From contig JADKFR010000001.1 of the NCBI GenBank assembly GCA_016717345.1, positions 186,001-250,000 on the forward strand: DNA of 64,000 bases. The letters are read 5' to 3'. The position numbers and the translations under genes were made by a program. Below, piece by piece: positions 47,116 to 56,268 of the stretch; the first letter of the stretch is position 1, and the number at the start of each line of letters is the position of its first letter. The stretch is from Propionibacteriaceae bacterium (GTDB lineage Bacteria > Actinomycetota > Actinomycetes > Propionibacteriales > Propionibacteriaceae). The notes beneath the pieces were generated by a model. That model was not told where the DNA came from. It searched no databases and saw only the letters and a list, made by a program, of their open reading frames with translations.

Positions 47116-47736
47116 GTGATGACAGCGACCGACCGCCGGGCGGCAGCCAAGCGTGAGCAGATCCTCACCGCGGCCACCCGACTGTTCGTTCGTCACGGGT
47201 ACGGCGGCACCTCAATGGATGCTGTCTCCAGCGAAGCCGGCGTCAGCAAACAGACCCTCTATCGCTACTTCCCGAGCAAGGCCGACCTCCTGTCGGCCTT
47301 CATCACGACCGAGCTGGCACCCCATGAGGTGTTCGCCGCCGTCCCAGCCGAACCCGAGACCGAGGCGGAGTTGCGCCAGTCCTTGGTCCTGCTGGCCCAA
47401 AGCGTGACGGGTCGACTGCTGCAGCCCCCCATCACCGCGGCGTTACGACTGGTGATCAGCGAGGCCTTCCGCATCACCGAGTTGCGCGATCTGGTGCGAA
47501 CGGCCCTCCCCGGACAACTGCTGGAAGTCGCCACCCGCCAGCTCGCGCGGGCGGCGACCCTCGGACTCATCCGAACCACCCGACCCGACCTCAGCGCCCG
47601 GCTCTTCGTCGGGTCGGTGTTCAGCTATGTCGCCCTCGATGGCTTCCTCCGAGTCTCTCCGCTGGCACCCCCTCCGGTGGCGGACCTCGAGTTTCTGGTC
47701 GACGCTTTCCTGCTGAGCGTGGCGATCGAACCATGA
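47116..47736 (+). CDS. TetR-family regulator of the exporter operon
   Basis: A 206-residue TetR regulator. The N-terminal DNA-binding domain (REQILTAATRLFVRHGYGGTSMDAVSSEAGVSKQTLYRYFPSKADLLSAFI) is canonical and the helical C-terminal domain has the TetR_C pattern of AcrR/CecR-like proteins. Its stop overlaps the start of the first adaptor gene (ATGA), so it is the first gene of a seven-gene exporter operon that resembles ybiH(cecR)-ybhGFSR of Escherichia coli. The GTG at 47116 directly precedes an ATG at 47119; both are possible, and the -10 spacing supports the GTG. Confidence 0.88.
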   Translation: MMTATDRRAAAKREQILTAATRLFVRHGYGGTSMDAVSSEAGVSKQTLYRYFPSKADLLSAFITTELAPHEVFAAVPAEPETEAELRQSLVLLAQSVTGRLLQPPITAALRLVISEAFRITELRDLVRTALPGQLLEVATRQLARAATLGLIRTTRPDLSARLFVGSVFSYVALDGFLRVSPLAPPPVADLEFLVDAFLLSVAIEP

Positions 47737-49016
47737 ACCGCTTTCTGGTGGGCTGCCTGAGCCTGGCCCTGCCGCTCGCCGGCGTCGGCTGCACAGTGCC
47801 CAGCCACGGTTCCAGCCACGGTTTGCGCCTGCAGGCCACCGTGGACGAGGACGTCGTCACCGTCACCGTCCCGGTGCTCGCGGTGCCCACCGTGGACCTG
47901 AACGCCGGTTTCGCTGCCACTGACCGGAGCACCGCCGTGAAGGCCACCCCCGCGATGACCACCCCCGCGATGACCACCGCCCTGCAGCTCGGGTCATTTC
48001 CAGGGGTGGCCTCGGTGTCGGTGAGCGAGGGCGACACCGTCGCGGCCGGGCAGGAACTCGTCCGCCTCGATGACCGTCTGCTCGCCGCCGGGGTCAAGGT
48101 CTCCCAGGCGGACGCCGCCGCAGCCAGGGCGCAGATCGGGGTCCTCGAGGCCGCCTTGAACGAGACGCATGACAAGGACGCCGAGATCGCCGACAAGCGT
48201 GACGACGTCAACGACGCGATCGACAAGCTCTCCGACACCCGCAGCACGCTGAAGGCCAATCGAAAGACCCTGGAAGAGCAGCGCGCCCTGCTGGCGAAGC
48301 AGAAGCACGAGGCCAAGGAGGCGCTGCGCCTGCTCCCCCCCGAGGGCACCGTCCCCTGGCCACCCGGGGTTCCGACCCGGGAATCGGTCGAAGCCGGCAT
48401 CAAGGCCCTCAAAGCCGGAATCAAGCAGATCGACGCGGCCCTCAAGCAGATGAAGAGTGGACTATCCAAGATCGACGACGGCCTTCAGCAGGCCGGCGAC
48501 GGGCTGGGGAAGCTCGATGACGCCACCGACAAGGTGGCCGACGCCCGGGCCCAACTCATCCGACTCCGTCGCCTGGCCCTGGTGGCCGCCGACCTCAGTG
48601 GTGTCGTGGTGGACCTTGCGAAGGCCCACCGCACCGAAGCCACGGTGCGCTCACCGGCCGCGGGAGTGGTCACCCGGGTCGCTGCCGTGGGCGACCACCT
48701 CGCGCCGGGTGCCGCGCTGGTGGTGCTGAGACGAGCCGGCGACGCCACTGTGACGACCTGGCTCTCCCCCGCGCAGGTAGCCGGGATCTGTCTGGACGAC
48801 GAGGCGACGGTGCACGCCGACTGGATGGGCCCTGACACCGTCATCGCGGCCCGGGTGAGCCGGATCGCCACGCGCGCGGACTTCCCTCCCACCTCTCAGG
48901 CCACCGACGAAATCCACCTGACCCGGGCATTCGCCGTCCAGCTCAGCAGTTCCGAAACCCTGCCCGCGGGGACTCCCGCCACCGTCACCATCCAGCCCTG
49001 CCGGGATACCCCATGA
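47733..49016 (+). CDS. Membrane-fusion/adaptor protein with long coiled coil (HlyD-like)
   Basis: A 427-residue exported protein. The N-terminus has a hydrophobic signal and a lipobox-like GVGC ending at Cys20 (with Gly instead of Leu at -3, so lipidation is uncertain). A biotinyl-lipoyl-like strand region (VSVSEGDTVAAGQELVRLDDRLL) is split by a long helical hairpin (about residues 120-300, with heptad-like AGIKALKAGIKQIDAALKQMKSGLSKIDDGL), then the second half SPAAGVVTRVAAVGDHLAPGAALVVL completes it. Gram-positive adaptors of this form link an ABC exporter to the cell wall side. It is the first of two adaptors in the operon. Confidence 0.8.
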   Translation: MNRFLVGCLSLALPLAGVGCTVPSHGSSHGLRLQATVDEDVVTVTVPVLAVPTVDLNAGFAATDRSTAVKATPAMTTPAMTTALQLGSFPGVASVSVSEGDTVAAGQELVRLDDRLLAAGVKVSQADAAAARAQIGVLEAALNETHDKDAEIADKRDDVNDAIDKLSDTRSTLKANRKTLEEQRALLAKQKHEAKEALRLLPPEGTVPWPPGVPTRESVEAGIKALKAGIKQIDAALKQMKSGLSKIDDGLQQAGDGLGKLDDATDKVADARAQLIRLRRLALVAADLSGVVVDLAKAHRTEATVRSPAAGVVTRVAAVGDHLAPGAALVVLRRAGDATVTTWLSPAQVAGICLDDEATVHADWMGPDTVIAARVSRIATRADFPPTSQATDEIHLTRAFAVQLSSSETLPAGTPATVTIQPCRDTP

Positions 49017-49064
49017 CGTCTCCCTGCGCATCAAAGAACCGCACGAGAATCGAAGGTGAGCACC

Positions 49065-49853
49065 ATGGCCGAAGGTAGTCACAAGAGACCGCCGGTACCG
49101 GTCGTCATCCTGGTGGTGCTGCTGTTGGCCGGCGGCGGCTTCTGGTGGTGGTGGACGACCAACCACACCGAGGTCGTCGACACCACCCTGCGCGCCAGCG
49201 GGTCGGCCGAGTCCCGGGAGTACCAGATCACCCCGGCGATGACCGGACGGGTGACGAAGGTGAAGATCGCCGAAGGCGACACCGTCAAGGCCGGGGCCGA
49301 ACTCGTCCGCCTCGACACCAAGGCACTCACCCTCCAACTCAACCAGGCCAAGCAGGGCGTCAAGGCGGCCGAAGCCGCCGTGACCAACGCGAAGAACGAC
49401 GACGATGCCACCGCCGCTGACGTGAAAGCAGCCCAGGCACGACTCGCGCAGGCGAAGGCTGCGGTGGACCTCGCGAACGTGCAGGTGGGGTATGCCGTGG
49501 TCAAGGCCCCCCGCGCCGGGACCATCGTCAGCCTCACCACCAACGTGGGTCAGAACGCTGCCCCCGGACGAACGGTGGTCACCATGGTCGATCCCTCGGA
49601 CGTGTTCGTCAGGGTCTTCGTCCCCGAGCCCCGGATCGGAGAGGTGAGCGTGGGCCAGCAGGTCACTGTGAGCAGCAGCTCGACCCCCGACATCACCGGG
49701 ACGGTCACCTTCATCGCCAGTACCGCCGAGTTCACCCCCAACACCGTCCAGACCGAGGATCAGCGCGTGAACCTCGTCTTCGAGGTGCGGGTGCGCCTGG
49801 ACGACACCAGCCAGATCAAGGCCGGGATGCCCGCGGACGTGGCATTCGGCTGA
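49065..49853 (+). CDS. HlyD-family membrane-fusion protein
   Basis: A 262-residue adaptor with one N-terminal membrane helix (VPVVILVVLLLAGGGFWWWW) and the HlyD/YbhG order: lipoyl half MTGRVTKVKIAEGDTVKAGAELVRLD, a short helical hairpin, the second half VKAPRAGTIVSLTTNVGQNAAPG and a beta-barrel domain (EPRIGEVSVGQQVTVS). The YbhG-like segment near FTPNTVQTEDQRVNLVFEVRV supports the match. The ATG at 49065 is chosen because AAGGTGA lies just upstream; a GTG at 49056 is the alternative. The ATPase gene starts one base after its stop. Confidence 0.85.
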   Translation: MAEGSHKRPPVPVVILVVLLLAGGGFWWWWTTNHTEVVDTTLRASGSAESREYQITPAMTGRVTKVKIAEGDTVKAGAELVRLDTKALTLQLNQAKQGVKAAEAAVTNAKNDDDATAADVKAAQARLAQAKAAVDLANVQVGYAVVKAPRAGTIVSLTTNVGQNAAPGRTVVTMVDPSDVFVRVFVPEPRIGEVSVGQQVTVSSSSTPDITGTVTFIASTAEFTPNTVQTEDQRVNLVFEVRVRLDDTSQIKAGMPADVAFG

Positions 49854-49854
49854 C

Positions 49855-50823
49855 ATGACCCTCTCCGACAACAGCCCGGAGCCGGCGGCGATCCACGTCC
49901 GCGGGCTGACCAGGACGTTCGACGCGGTCACCGCGGTGGACGCCCTGGACCTGGCTGTCCCCACGGGTGCGGTCTTCGGCCTGTTGGGCCCGGACGGGGC
50001 CGGGAAGTCGACCCTGATCCGGATGCTGGCCACGGTGCTGGCACCCGACTCGGGCGAGGCCGACGTTTTCGGGCATGCCGTGAACAAGCAGCCCGGCGCC
50101 ATCACCGGCCGGATCGGCTACATGTCGCAGCAGTTCTCGATGTATCCCGACCTGACGGTGGCCGAGAATCTGGAGTTCTTCGCCCGGCTTCGCGGGGTAC
50201 CGAAGCCGCTGCGCCGGGAGCGGGCGGCGAGCCTGCTGACGAGCATGGGGATGGCGGACTTCACCTCACGTCAGGCCCGCAAGCTGTCGGGGGGCATGAA
50301 GCAGAAGCTGATGCTCGCCTCCACCCTGATGCATGAGCCGGACCTGCTACTCCTGGACGAGCCCACGACCGGAGTCGACCCGGTGTCGCGGCGGGAGTTC
50401 TGGCGGATCCTGGGCGACATCCACGCCCAGGGCAAGACCGTCCTGGTCGCCACCCCCTACATGGACGAGGCGGAGCGGTGCACCCACGTGGCGTTCCTCG
50501 ATGCGGGCGTGGTCCGCCATCAGGGCACGCCAGAGGCGCTCAAGGCCTCCGTCCCGGGCACCCTGGTGGAAGTTGCTGCCGAGGATCCGCGGGCCGCCCT
50601 CGCGGCCCTCCAGGGACGCCCCGGCATCGCCTCCACGCACCTGCTGGGCGACACCGTTCGCGTCCTGCTGCACGAGGGCGAACCCGTCGATCTCGACCAG
50701 TGGCTGGCTGACGCCGGGGTCGCCGCGCTCGCCCGTCCGATCCCCATGGACATGGAATCGGTGTTCGCCTTCCTGGCGGACGCCCGCTCCAGCACCGGCC
50801 TGCCCGAGGAGGTGCCGGCATGA
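49855..50823 (+). CDS. ABC transporter ATP-binding protein (YbhF N-terminal-like)
   Basis: A 322-residue ABC ATPase of the DrrA/YbhF type. Walker A is GPDGAGKST, with Asp in place of the common Asn, the Q-loop region is YMSQQFSMY, the signature is LSGGMKQKLMLA, and Walker B is LLLLDEPTTGVDP. A C-terminal extension with mixed strands follows. In Escherichia coli YbhF two ATPase modules are fused; here the second is a separate gene after the two permeases. Coupled to the first permease by ATGA. Confidence 0.92.
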   Translation: MTLSDNSPEPAAIHVRGLTRTFDAVTAVDALDLAVPTGAVFGLLGPDGAGKSTLIRMLATVLAPDSGEADVFGHAVNKQPGAITGRIGYMSQQFSMYPDLTVAENLEFFARLRGVPKPLRRERAASLLTSMGMADFTSRQARKLSGGMKQKLMLASTLMHEPDLLLLDEPTTGVDPVSRREFWRILGDIHAQGKTVLVATPYMDEAERCTHVAFLDAGVVRHQGTPEALKASVPGTLVEVAAEDPRAALAALQGRPGIASTHLLGDTVRVLLHEGEPVDLDQWLADAGVAALARPIPMDMESVFAFLADARSSTGLPEEVPA

Positions 50824-51962
50824 GGGCCGCCCTCGACCGCATCGGCGCCATCACCGCCAAGGAGTTCAAGCACCTCATCAGGGATCCCCGAGCCCTGGCG
50901 CTGGTGCTGCTACTGCCGATCGTGCAACTGCTGCTGTTCTCCTACGCCATCAGCTTCGACGTCAGGAACGTCCCCACCCTGGTCATCGACCAGGACCGGA
51001 CCCCGGCCAGCGCCGAGTACCTGCGCAACTACGAGGGGTCGAACTTCTTCTCGATCGTCGCCCATGCCGACAGCGTGGCCGCCGCCACCGCGGCCTTCGA
51101 CCGCAACCAGGCCCGTATCGCGGTGGTGGTACCCGCCGGCTTCGGACGCCAACTCGCCGCCGGGGCCACCGCATCCGTGGCTGTCCTCGTGGACGGCAGC
51201 GAACCCAATTCGGCGCGGGTGGCGCAGGCCTATTCCAAGGCCCTCAACCTGCTCTACGACCAGCGGGTGGCCGTCTCCTGGGCTGAGACTCAGGGCCTCG
51301 ACCTCACCAGCCTCGGTTCCCTGCAGCCCCAGATCCGCACCTGGTACAACCCCGAACGTCGCTCCTCCGACTTCCTGATCCCCGGGCTGATGGCCGTCAT
51401 CCTCATGATCGTCACCGTGCAACAGACCGCGGTGACGCTGGTTCGCGAACGAGACCAGGGAACCGGGGAGCAGATGGCGGTCAGCCCGCTGCGGCGCGGT
51501 GAACTGATGATCGGCAAGCTCCTTCCCTGGACCATCCTGGCGTTCCTGGACGTGGTCGCCATCGTCGCGGTCGGGATCGGGATCTTAGGCGTCCCGCTGC
51601 GGGGGGACCCGGTCGTGCTCGCGGTGGCGGCCGTCCTCTTCGTCTTCGCGAGCCTGGGGATGGGGCTGGTGATCTCGGCCTTGGCGCCCACGGTGGACAC
51701 CGCGAGCATCACCGCCCTGCTGGTCGCCTTCCTCCCGTCCTTCCTCCTGTCGGGCTTTGCGTTCGCCCTGGACCAGATCCCGCTCGTCCTGCAGTGGATC
51801 GCCTCCGCCTTCCCGGCGCGGTACTTCGTCACCGTCTCGCGCGCGGTCTTCCTCAAGGGCGCCGGCTGGTCCGAAGCCTGGCCGGAGGTCGTCTCGCTGG
51901 GCATCTTTTCGCTCGTGGTGCTGACCTTGGCCTCGGCGCTGCACTCCAGGAGGTCGCGATGA
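50820..51962 (+). CDS. ABC-2 type permease (YbhS-like)
   Basis: A 380-residue permease with an N-terminal membrane helix, a large external domain (about 50-180) and five further membrane helices, the architecture of YbhS/YbhR and DrrB-like ABC-2 exporters. The ERDQGTGEQMAVSPLRRGELMIGKLLPW segment is the conserved cytoplasmic coupling region. The substrates of such pumps include cationic drugs and lipids; here no substrate is evident. Its ATG overlaps the ATPase stop, and the stop overlaps the next permease start. Confidence 0.9.
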   Translation: MRAALDRIGAITAKEFKHLIRDPRALALVLLLPIVQLLLFSYAISFDVRNVPTLVIDQDRTPASAEYLRNYEGSNFFSIVAHADSVAAATAAFDRNQARIAVVVPAGFGRQLAAGATASVAVLVDGSEPNSARVAQAYSKALNLLYDQRVAVSWAETQGLDLTSLGSLQPQIRTWYNPERRSSDFLIPGLMAVILMIVTVQQTAVTLVRERDQGTGEQMAVSPLRRGELMIGKLLPWTILAFLDVVAIVAVGIGILGVPLRGDPVVLAVAAVLFVFASLGMGLVISALAPTVDTASITALLVAFLPSFLLSGFAFALDQIPLVLQWIASAFPARYFVTVSRAVFLKGAGWSEAWPEVVSLGIFSLVVLTLASALHSRRSR

Positions 51963-53081
51963 GCCTCAAGCGCATCCGACTGCTGATCTGGAAGGAGTTC
52001 CGGCAACTGCGGCGGGACCCGCTCCTGCTGCGCTTGCTGATGCTGATGCCGGTGGCGCAGCTCGTGCTGTTCGGCTACGTCGTGGCCGCCGATGTCAAGG
52101 ATCTGGCCACCGCGGTCGTCGATCTCGATCGCAGCGCAACCTCGCGCGTGATCACCGACGCGTTCCGGGGGTCCGGGTACTTCTCGATCGCCGCCCGTCC
52201 GGCCAGCGAGGGCGAGCTGCAGCCACTGCTCGACCGGGGAACGATCCGGGTTGCGGTCGTGATTCCCGAGGGCACCCAGACCCGGCTCCAGAACGGCGAG
52301 GCGGCCTCGGTTGGAATCATCGTGGACGGATCCGGACTCCCAGATCTCGTCGGTGGCCAGCGGCTACGCGGCCCAGGTCATCGCCGGGCTGAACGCCGAA
52401 CGCGTCGCGCAGCAGGCGGGCACCCTCTCCCGACCTGGGATCGATGCGCGGGTCCGGGTGATGTTCAACCCCACCCTCGATCCGATCAACACCATGATCC
52501 CCGGGCTGGTCGCGGCGATCCTGATGATCTCGCTGATGGCGATCATGTCCCAGGCGGTCGTGCGCGAACGCGAATCCGGCACCCTGGAGCAGATGTTCGT
52601 CACCCCCATCCGTCCCACCGAATACCTGATCGGCAAGGTCACGCCGTACGCCCTGCTCGCCTGCGCCCAAATGGCGCTGGTGGCCGCGGTCGGGATCTTG
52701 TGGTTCCGGGTGCCCTTCAACGGGAACTTCTGGGTGGTCCTGCTGGGGTTGGGCCTTTTCATGCTCACGTCCATCGGAATGGGCCTGCTGGTCTCCCTGG
52801 TGTCCAAGACCAGGCATCAGGCGCAGCAGGCGGTGATGTTCCTCATGATCCCGATGATGATCCTGTCGGGATTCGTGTTCCCGATCGAATCCATGCCGGC
52901 GGCGATCCAACCCCTCAGCGCCCTGCTCCCCCTCACCCACGCGCTGATCGTGCTGCGCGGGGCATTCGTCAAAGGCAGCGATCTGGCCTCGTTGGCCCAG
53001 CCCATGCTCGCCCTGACCGCCTTCGCGGTCCTCATCTTCGGTTCCGCGGTGCTCGCCACCAGGCGCCGGCTGACGGAATAG
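51959..53081 (+). pseudogene. Second ABC-2 type permease (YbhR-like), apparent frameshift
   Basis: The sister of the preceding permease. From the ATG at 51959 the frame gives MSLKRIRLLIWKEFRQLRRDP through VGIIVDGS, then one extra base near 52334 (TCCGGACTCC instead of TCCGACTCC) shifts it; the next frame continues DSQISSVASGYAAQVIAGL to the stop at 53081. Removing one G restores a 373-residue protein of the expected length. ERESGTLEQMFVTPIRPTEYLIGKV is the coupling motif. The rest is intact and conserved, so a sequencing error is as likely as a real mutation. Confidence 0.8.
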
Positions 53082-53089
53082 GGGACGCC

Positions 53090-53906
53090 ATGGAACGGAT
53101 CCTGCGACCCGCCGGCCCCGGCCGCCCCGGCCGCGTCGGTCCCAACGCCCAACCCGGACGCCTCGGCCGCCGTCAGCGTCCGCGGGCTGGTGAAGCAGTT
53201 CGGGAGCTTCACCGCCGTGAACGGCATCGACGTGGACGTGCCACGCGGCCAGGTGTTCGGTTTTCTCGGCCCCAACGGCTCGGGCAAGACCACCACCATC
53301 CGGATCCTCACCGGGAGTCTGGCGCCGACCCATGGACGGGCGCTGGTGCTCGGCGAGAACGTGGCCCGGCATCCCGAGCGGGTCCGGCCCCGGATCGGCT
53401 ACATGTCGCAGAAGTTCTCGCTGTTCGAGGACCTGACCGTTGACGAGAACCTGAAGTTCTACGCCGGGGTCTACAACCTCACGCCGGACCAGTTCGCCGA
53501 GCGCCGCGAGTACATCATCGACATGGCCGGGCTCCGCGGACGCGAGCAGGAACTCACCCGCAACCTGTCGGTCGGTTGGCGTCAGCGGCTGGCGTTGGGC
53601 ACGGCCACCATTCACGAACCCGAGCTGGTGTTCCTCGACGAGCCGACCTCGGGGGTCGACCCCGTCGCCCGCCGCCAGTTCTGGGACCTGCTCTACGAGC
53701 TCGCCGGGCGAGGGATCACCCTCTTCGTCACCACGCATTACATGGACGAAGCCACCCACTGCAATCGGCTCGCCTTCATCTACGGTGGCTCCATCATCGC
53801 CGCCGGTAGTCCGGCCGAGTTGCGCGCCGCCCATGGTCCGGGCGCGTCCCTGGAGGACGTGTTCGTCGGGTTGGTCGGAACCCAACGCGATCCCGGCTCA
53901 GGGTAG
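53090..53906 (+). CDS. ABC transporter ATP-binding protein (YbhF C-terminal-like), start region problematic
   Basis: A DrrA-type ATPase: Walker A GPNGSGKTTT, Q-loop YMSQKFSLF, signature NLSVGWRQRLALG (degenerate LSGGQ, as in YbhF second domains), Walker B LVFLDEPTSGVDP. The first strand is VSVRGLVKQFGSFTAVNGI, but the ATG at 53090 is in a different frame, while the frame that carries the protein has only a GTG at 53190, which would remove the first strand. A one- or two-base error in the GC-rich stretch 53095-53170 would join them, giving an Ala/Pro-rich N-terminal linker. It is the last gene of the operon. Confidence 0.8.
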
Positions 53907-53916
53907 GGCGCCGGTA

Positions 53917-53986
53917 CCGCCCAGCCCAGTGCCGCCCAGCCCCGGTAGCGCCCAGCCCCGGTAGCGCCCAGCCCATGCCGCCCAGG
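53917..53986. repeat. About 16-bp imperfect tandem repeat (GCCCAGCCCCGGTAGC-like)
   Basis: Five related units of 16-17 bp fill the interval between the ATPase and the phosphotransferase-like gene. Confidence 0.75.
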
Positions 53987-53999
53987 CAACAATGGCCTC

Positions 54000-54737
54000 A
54001 TGACGATCCCGGGCCTTCCCCACCTCGACCTCCGCGACCTGACCATCCCTGCCGCTGTCGCCACGTTGGCCGCCGGACGATCCGTCCACCCCGTAGGGGA
54101 CACCGAGTACGGCACGGTCACCTTCTCGGTGGACGAAGGGGCCGAGTTCATCACCTACGGCCCCCCGAGCCGGGAGTTCCGGCCCGCCGACGAGGCCTCG
54201 CGGCTGGCGTGGGCGTCCCCTTACGTCGCGGTGCCAGCGGTGCTGGGCCACGGGGAGGACGCCGACGGCTACCGCTGGCTGCATCGGACCGGCCTGCCCG
54301 GGGTATCGGCGGCGGCCGAAGAATGGCGGCAACGCCCCGAGACCGCGGTGCCCGAGCTAGGCGCCGCGCTGCGGCGTTTCCACGATCGGGTTCCTGCGGC
54401 GGATTGCCCGTGGGAGTGGTCCATCACCGGCAGGGTCAGCCAACTACCCAACGGCGCCTACGCCTTCAACTGCTGGCCGGCCCTCGACGAGGTGGTCTGC
54501 CACGGAGACGCCCGGACCTCCCATTTCCTCTTGGACAGCGACGGCCACTGCGTCGGCTACCTGGGGCTGGGGCGGCTGGGGGTCGGGGACCGCTGGGCGG
54601 ACCTGGCCGCGGCGCTTCAGGGCCTGTCGTCGACCGATGGCGACGGCTGGCGCGACGCCTTCCTCGCCGGCTACGGCATCGCCTTGGACACCCACAAATT
54701 GGAGTTCTACTCCCGCCTATGGAACGCCGCGTACTAG
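54000..54737 (+). CDS. Aminoglycoside 3'-phosphotransferase-like protein with altered active site
   Basis: A 245-residue kinase-fold protein of the APH(3') branch. The catalytic loop reads VVCHGDARTSHFLLD: His168 and Asp170 are kept, but the Asn expected five residues after the Asp is His175. The metal motif, usually GFIDLGRLGVxDR, reads GYLGLGRLGVGDR, so its Asp is Gly189. Both lost residues coordinate Mg2+ in APH enzymes, so kinase activity is doubtful. The frame is intact and otherwise well matched, including DRWADLAAAL. A weak AACAAT box six bases upstream of the ATG at 54000 suggests a leaderless transcript. Confidence 0.8.
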   Translation: MTIPGLPHLDLRDLTIPAAVATLAAGRSVHPVGDTEYGTVTFSVDEGAEFITYGPPSREFRPADEASRLAWASPYVAVPAVLGHGEDADGYRWLHRTGLPGVSAAAEEWRQRPETAVPELGAALRRFHDRVPAADCPWEWSITGRVSQLPNGAYAFNCWPALDEVVCHGDARTSHFLLDSDGHCVGYLGLGRLGVGDRWADLAAALQGLSSTDGDGWRDAFLAGYGIALDTHKLEFYSRLWNAAY

Positions 54738-55435
54738 CCCGCCGGGATCACCAGCAGCCAGCTCGCCGCGAGCCACACTGCCCCGGCGGCGACCAGCAGC
54801 CAGCCGCCCAGCCACCACCAGCGCGGGAAGTGCGTGAGGCCGGCCAGTTGCGCCTCGTCGGAACCGGGGCCACCCGGGTGCGCGCAGGCCTCCAGCACCG
54901 TGCGGGCACCTGCCAGCAGCAACAACCAGGCCAAACCGGTAGCGAACCACGGCAGCCACCGGGTGGGGGTGTACCAGGCCAGGAGGGCCAAGCCCACCCC
55001 GACGGCCAGCGCCACGAGCGCGCCCACCAGGTTGCGCATCCGTACCAGCATCACCGCAGCGCCGAGCGCGAACAGCCAGATCACGAGCACCGACCGGCCG
55101 TGCCCGATCAGCACCGCCGCCGCCAGCCCCGCCAGCGAGGGCGCCGGGTACCCCGCCAGCAGGGTGAGGACCATGCCCGGACCGCGCGGCCGGCCGCGGC
55201 TCAGCGTGACCCCGGAGGTGTCCGCGTGCACCCGGATTCCCTGGAGGGTGCGTCCGGTCAGCGCACCCAGGACGGCGTGACCGGCCTCATGCACGAGAGT
55301 GGCCAGCATCCTCACCGGCCGCCAGGCGAGTACCACCAGCGCCAGGGCCACGGCGCCGACCACCAGCACCTCCGAGGGAGCCGGAACGGCGGCGGTCTGC
55401 CACCACCGACGCCACAGCTGCCAGAGGGTCTCCAC
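54734..55435 (-). CDS. M50-like membrane metallopeptidase
   Basis: A 233-residue integral membrane protein with about six hydrophobic segments. LATLVHEAGHAVLGALTGR carries the HExxH zinc motif and is followed by a glycine-rich strand GIRVHADTSGVTLS typical of the M50B-like family. It should cut membrane-spanning substrates, as site-2 proteases do; the second Asp-bearing motif is not obvious. Its 3' end overlaps the 3' end of the phosphotransferase-like gene by four bases. The GTG at 55435 is preceded by GGAGGG. Confidence 0.8.
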   Translation of the reverse strand: METLWQLWRRWWQTAAVPAPSEVLVVGAVALALVVLAWRPVRMLATLVHEAGHAVLGALTGRTLQGIRVHADTSGVTLSRGRPRGPGMVLTLLAGYPAPSLAGLAAAVLIGHGRSVLVIWLFALGAAVMLVRMRNLVGALVALAVGVGLALLAWYTPTRWLPWFATGLAWLLLLAGARTVLEACAHPGGPGSDEAQLAGLTHFPRWWWLGGWLLVAAGAVWLAASWLLVIPAG

Positions 55436-55478
55436 CCCTCCAGTGTGACGTGTAGCGCTTGTGAGTGCCCTGTGACGA

Positions 55479-56102
55479 CTAGTCCGGGAGCGTCACCTGA
55501 CCGGCCAGGTGGCTGCGGACGACCTCGACCATGTCGATGGAGTCAGCGTTCAGGAGCCACTGGATCTGAGCACCGTCCATCACGGCGACGAACTGCTGGG
55601 CGGCCACCCGGGGATCGAGTCCCTTGCGCAGCTTCCCTGCCTTCCCGGCCTCCTCGAAGGCCACCGTCAGTTCCTTGATGAGCGTGCGGTAGCGGGAGAC
55701 GAAGTAATCGTGGGACGGGTGTGAGGCAGGCGTGGACTCCGCCGCCAGCACACAGAACAGTTCCACGAGGTGGCGCCGCTTGGCGTTCCGCCCGACCAGC
55801 GCCAGCAGGCGCTGCAGGGTTTCGACCCCGGTCGTCTCACCCAGGCCGAGCCACTCCGCGTCCACTTCGTCCCGGTAAGCGAGCACGGCCTGCAGCAGGG
55901 CTTCCTTGGTCGGGTAGTGATGCAGGACCCCGGTGTGAGTCAGGCCGACCCGGGCGGCGACTTCGCGCAACGAGGTGCCCCGGTAGCCGACTTCGCCGAA
56001 CAGCGTCATGGCGGTCGACAGGATCTCCCGCTTCTTGACGCGACCCTTGGCGTAGCCCTTCTTGCCCCGGTCGTCACCCGTCGAATTGGCTGCTTTGCTC
56101 AC
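55479..56102 (-). CDS. TetR-family transcriptional regulator
   Basis: A 207-residue regulator with a TetR DNA-binding domain (VKKREILSTAMTLFGEVGYRGTSLREVAARVGLTHTGVLHHYPTKEALLQAVL) and a TetR_C6-like ligand domain. Its target is unknown; it is next to a membrane protease on one side and divergent from a secreted hydrolase on the other. The GTG at 56102 is preferred since AGGA lies at a good distance; an ATG at 56117 would add five residues. The N-terminal stretch before the first helix is rich in Lys and Arg. Confidence 0.87.
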   Translation of the reverse strand: MSKAANSTGDDRGKKGYAKGRVKKREILSTAMTLFGEVGYRGTSLREVAARVGLTHTGVLHHYPTKEALLQAVLAYRDEVDAEWLGLGETTGVETLQRLLALVGRNAKRRHLVELFCVLAAESTPASHPSHDYFVSRYRTLIKELTVAFEEAGKAGKLRKGLDPRVAAQQFVAVMDGAQIQWLLNADSIDMVEVVRSHLAGQVTLPD

Positions 56103-56268
56103 CCCAGATCCTGACATACCCGCGGGGCCCGGTGGTTCAGGCCGCCAGCCCGTCTCCGATTCCTGGGCAACGACTGCGGCGCCGGCGCCTGATTCCGGAA
56201 CGACGCCCGGACGCAGAGACCCTGGCGTAGCGTGAGCGCCGTTGTGCACTCCACCAGAAGGGAACCCC

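Noticed and set aside
51794..53443. A 549-residue plus-strand frame covering the second permease
   Set aside because: Only its early part is the real permease; after 52334 it is a shadow frame produced by the frameshift.
54000..54737. Calling this a functional aminoglycoside resistance gene
   Set aside because: Two metal-binding residues are missing.
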